From the NCBI RefSeq assembly GCF_025699295.1, contig NZ_JAILWB010000030.1, positions 1 through 42,532 on the forward strand: 42,532 nucleotides of DNA, given 5' to 3'. A program made the position numbers and the translations under genes. Below, piece by piece: positions 41,410 through 42,532 of the stretch; within the stretch, counting starts at the first letter, position 1; every line of letters begins with the position of its first letter. Under the pieces are notes generated by a model, which was not told the origin of the DNA, did no database searches, and saw only the letters and a program-made list of their open reading frames with translations. The stretch comes from Hydrogenophaga sp. (GTDB lineage Bacteria; Pseudomonadota; Gammaproteobacteria; Burkholderiales; Burkholderiaceae_C).

Positions 41410-42532
41410 TCACGACCGGGCCAGCACCGGCCCGAGCACACGCCCGGTGTGCGTGTCCAGCCGCACCACCTCGTCGGGCGGCGCGGCAGCGACGATGCGG
41501 CCACCACCGGCACCGCCTTCGGGGCCGAGGTCGATGATCCAGTCGGCTTCGGCCATCACGTCCAGGTCGTGCTCGATCACGATCACGCTGTGGCCGCCGT
41601 CGACCAGGCGGTGCAGCACGCGGATCAACTTTTCCACGTCGGCCATGTGCAAACCGACCGTGGGCTCGTCGAGCACGTAGAGCGTGTGCGGCGCCTTCTG
41701 GCCGCGGCGCGTGACGTTGTCGCGCACCTTGCTGAGTTCGGTCACGAGCTTGATGCGCTGCGCCTCGCCGCCGCTGAGCGTCGGGCTGGGCTGGCCCAGC
41801 GTGAGGTAGCCCAGGCCCACGTCCTTGAGCAGCTGCAGCGGGTGGGCGATGTGGGGCATGGACGCGAAGAAGTCGACCGCCTCATCGACTTCCATCTGCA
41901 GCACGTCGCCAATGCTCTTGCCTTTCCAGGTCACGGCCAGGGTCTCGGGGTTGAAGCGCGCGCCATGGCAGACCTCGCAAGGCACCTTCACATCGGGCAG
42001 GAAGCTCATCTCGATGGTGCGCATGCCCTGGCCTTCGCAGCCCGGGCAGCGGCCTTCGCCGGTGTTGAAGCTGAAGCGCCCGGGGCCGTAGCCGCGCGCC
42101 CGGGCTTCGAGCGTGTCGGCGAACAGTTTGCGCACCGTGTCCCAGAAGCCGATGTAGGTCGCGGGGCAGCTGCGCGGCGTCTTGCCGATGGGCGTCTGGT
42201 CGACTTCGAGCACGCGGTCCACGGTCTCGCTGCCCAGCAGCTTGTCGCAGCCGGTCCATGTCGGGCGCGCGCCAGCGTCCCAGGCTTGTTTGCCGGCAAA
42301 GGTGTTGCGCGCGGCCACGGCGGCGGCCACGTTGCTCAGCAGCACATCGCGCGCGAGCGTGGACTTGCCCGAGCCGGACACCCCGGTGATGACGACCAGG
42401 CGCTGCAGCGGCACGGCGGCGTCGAGCTGGTTGAGGTTGTGCAGGTTGGCGCCGCGGATCTGCAGCCAGGGACTTGCCCCCTCCCCCGCTGGGGGAGGGT
42501 TGGGGTGGGGGCACGTCCGAAGTGATCTTGTC
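41410..42532 (-). CDS. uvrA: Excinuclease ABC subunit UvrA, C-terminal ~374 residues (5' end outside window), with inserted repeat peptide
   Basis: UvrA recognises DNA damage in nucleotide excision repair. The window holds the second ABC module: Walker A ITGVSGSGKSTL, zinc finger GRCPGCEGQGMRTIE and VPCEVCHGARF, signature SPTLSGGEAQRIKL, and Walker B HTLYVLDEPTVGL. Just before the module (42467-42511), the reading frame passes through a palindromic repeat and encodes CPHPNPPPAGEGASPW, which is not expected in UvrA, then resumes with LQIRGANLHNL. The frame stays open to the window edge. YkgJ-like gene follows. Confidence 0.95.
   Translation of the reverse strand, partial: TRSLRTCPHPNPPPAGEGASPWLQIRGANLHNLNQLDAAVPLQRLVVITGVSGSGKSTLARDVLLSNVAAAVAARNTFAGKQAWDAGARPTWTGCDKLLGSETVDRVLEVDQTPIGKTPRSCPATYIGFWDTVRKLFADTLEARARGYGPGRFSFNTGEGRCPGCEGQGMRTIEMSFLPDVKVPCEVCHGARFNPETLAVTWKGKSIGDVLQMEVDEAVDFFASMPHIAHPLQLLKDVGLGYLTLGQPSPTLSGGEAQRIKLVTELSKVRDNVTRRGQKAPHTLYVLDEPTVGLHMADVEKLIRVLHRLVDGGHSVIVIEHDLDVMAEADWIIDLGPEGGAGGGRIVAAAPPDEVVRLDTHTGRVLGPVLARS
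42467..42511 (-). repeat. Short palindromic repeat inserted in frame in uvrA
   Basis: On the coding (minus) strand the copy reads CCCCCACCCCAACC, hairpin CTCCCCC-AGC-GGGGGAG, then GGGCAAGTCCCTG. It matches the copy in paaB (28555-28599), with a T/C change in one stem arm and a matching A/G change in the other, so pairing is preserved. It encodes PHPNPPPAGEGASP in frame at the start of the second ABC module. Confidence 0.85.

Noticed and set aside
1..42532. tRNA, rRNA, CRISPR arrays, prophage or transposase genes
   Set aside because: No cloverleaf-like segment, regular spaced repeat, integrase or transposase motif was recognised by eye in any gap; all gaps are under 300 bases.

Overview
The window is a GC-rich, densely coded stretch of a beta-proteobacterial chromosome. 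Gene content and order point to the Burkholderiales, most likely Comamonadaceae (Hydrogenophaga-like): folB/ttcA, ruvBA beside phoH-ybeY, tyrS divergent from an M23 peptidase, erpA/bactofilin/rplM-rpsI, a paaABCDE operon, and ahcY-tlyA-metF behind an SAH riboswitch. This assignment rests on recognised protein families and synteny, not on a 16S gene or a database search. No rRNA, tRNA, CRISPR array, phage or insertion sequence was seen, and no gap between genes exceeds 300 bases.

Layout. 1-3735 (+): end of an SDR reductase, folB, an AAA/STAND-type ATPase behind a long AT-rich dyad, ttcA and a DUF4136 lipoprotein. 3743-3941: a palindromic element with 30-bp terminal inverted repeats between convergent genes. 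3948-6338 (-): a three-PAS hybrid histidine kinase. 6420-8229 (+): a histidine phosphatase overlapping a D-threonine/3-hydroxyaspartate aldolase. 8252-9364 (-): a DUF2628-SPOR protein. 9468-11632 (+): a desaturase-lysoplasmalogenase fusion and a YCII protein. 11688-13322 (-): ruvAB. 13352-15223 (+): phoH, a MliC-like protein and ybeY. 15214-16589 (-): dtd and a CDF metal transporter. 16632-20054 (+): sensor kinase, response regulator, secreted HbpS/GlcG protein and secreted ankyrin protein. 20061-25529: tyrS (-), M23 peptidase (+), then erpA, bactofilin, a DUF6776 protein, rpsI and rplM (-). 25736-26653 (+): rlmJ. 26667-27350 (-): a CAP lipoprotein. 27534-31380 (+): paaABCDE. 31398-35053 (-): RlpA-like protein, alpha/beta-hydrolase lipoprotein and autotransporter. 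35246-38307 (-): metF, tlyA and ahcY. 38564-41071 (+): HAD phosphatase, MFS transporter and a small tail-anchored protein. 41079-42532 (-): YkgJ-like protein and the 3' part of uvrA.

How genes work together. Clear functional units are the phenylacetyl-CoA epoxidase operon with a TetR-type (PaaR-like) operator at its promoter, the SAM-cycle operon under an SAH riboswitch, the Holliday-junction helicase pair, and the S9/L13 operon with its own promoter and terminator. Less conventional units are a two-component system followed by a secreted HbpS-type protein and an ankyrin protein, an autotransporter overlapping a lipoprotein hydrolase gene, and a fusion joining two ether-lipid-type membrane enzyme folds. 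Two copies of one short palindromic repeat sit in frame inside paaB and uvrA and encode the same peptide, PHPN(L/P)PAGEGA, with a compensatory base-pair change in the hairpin.
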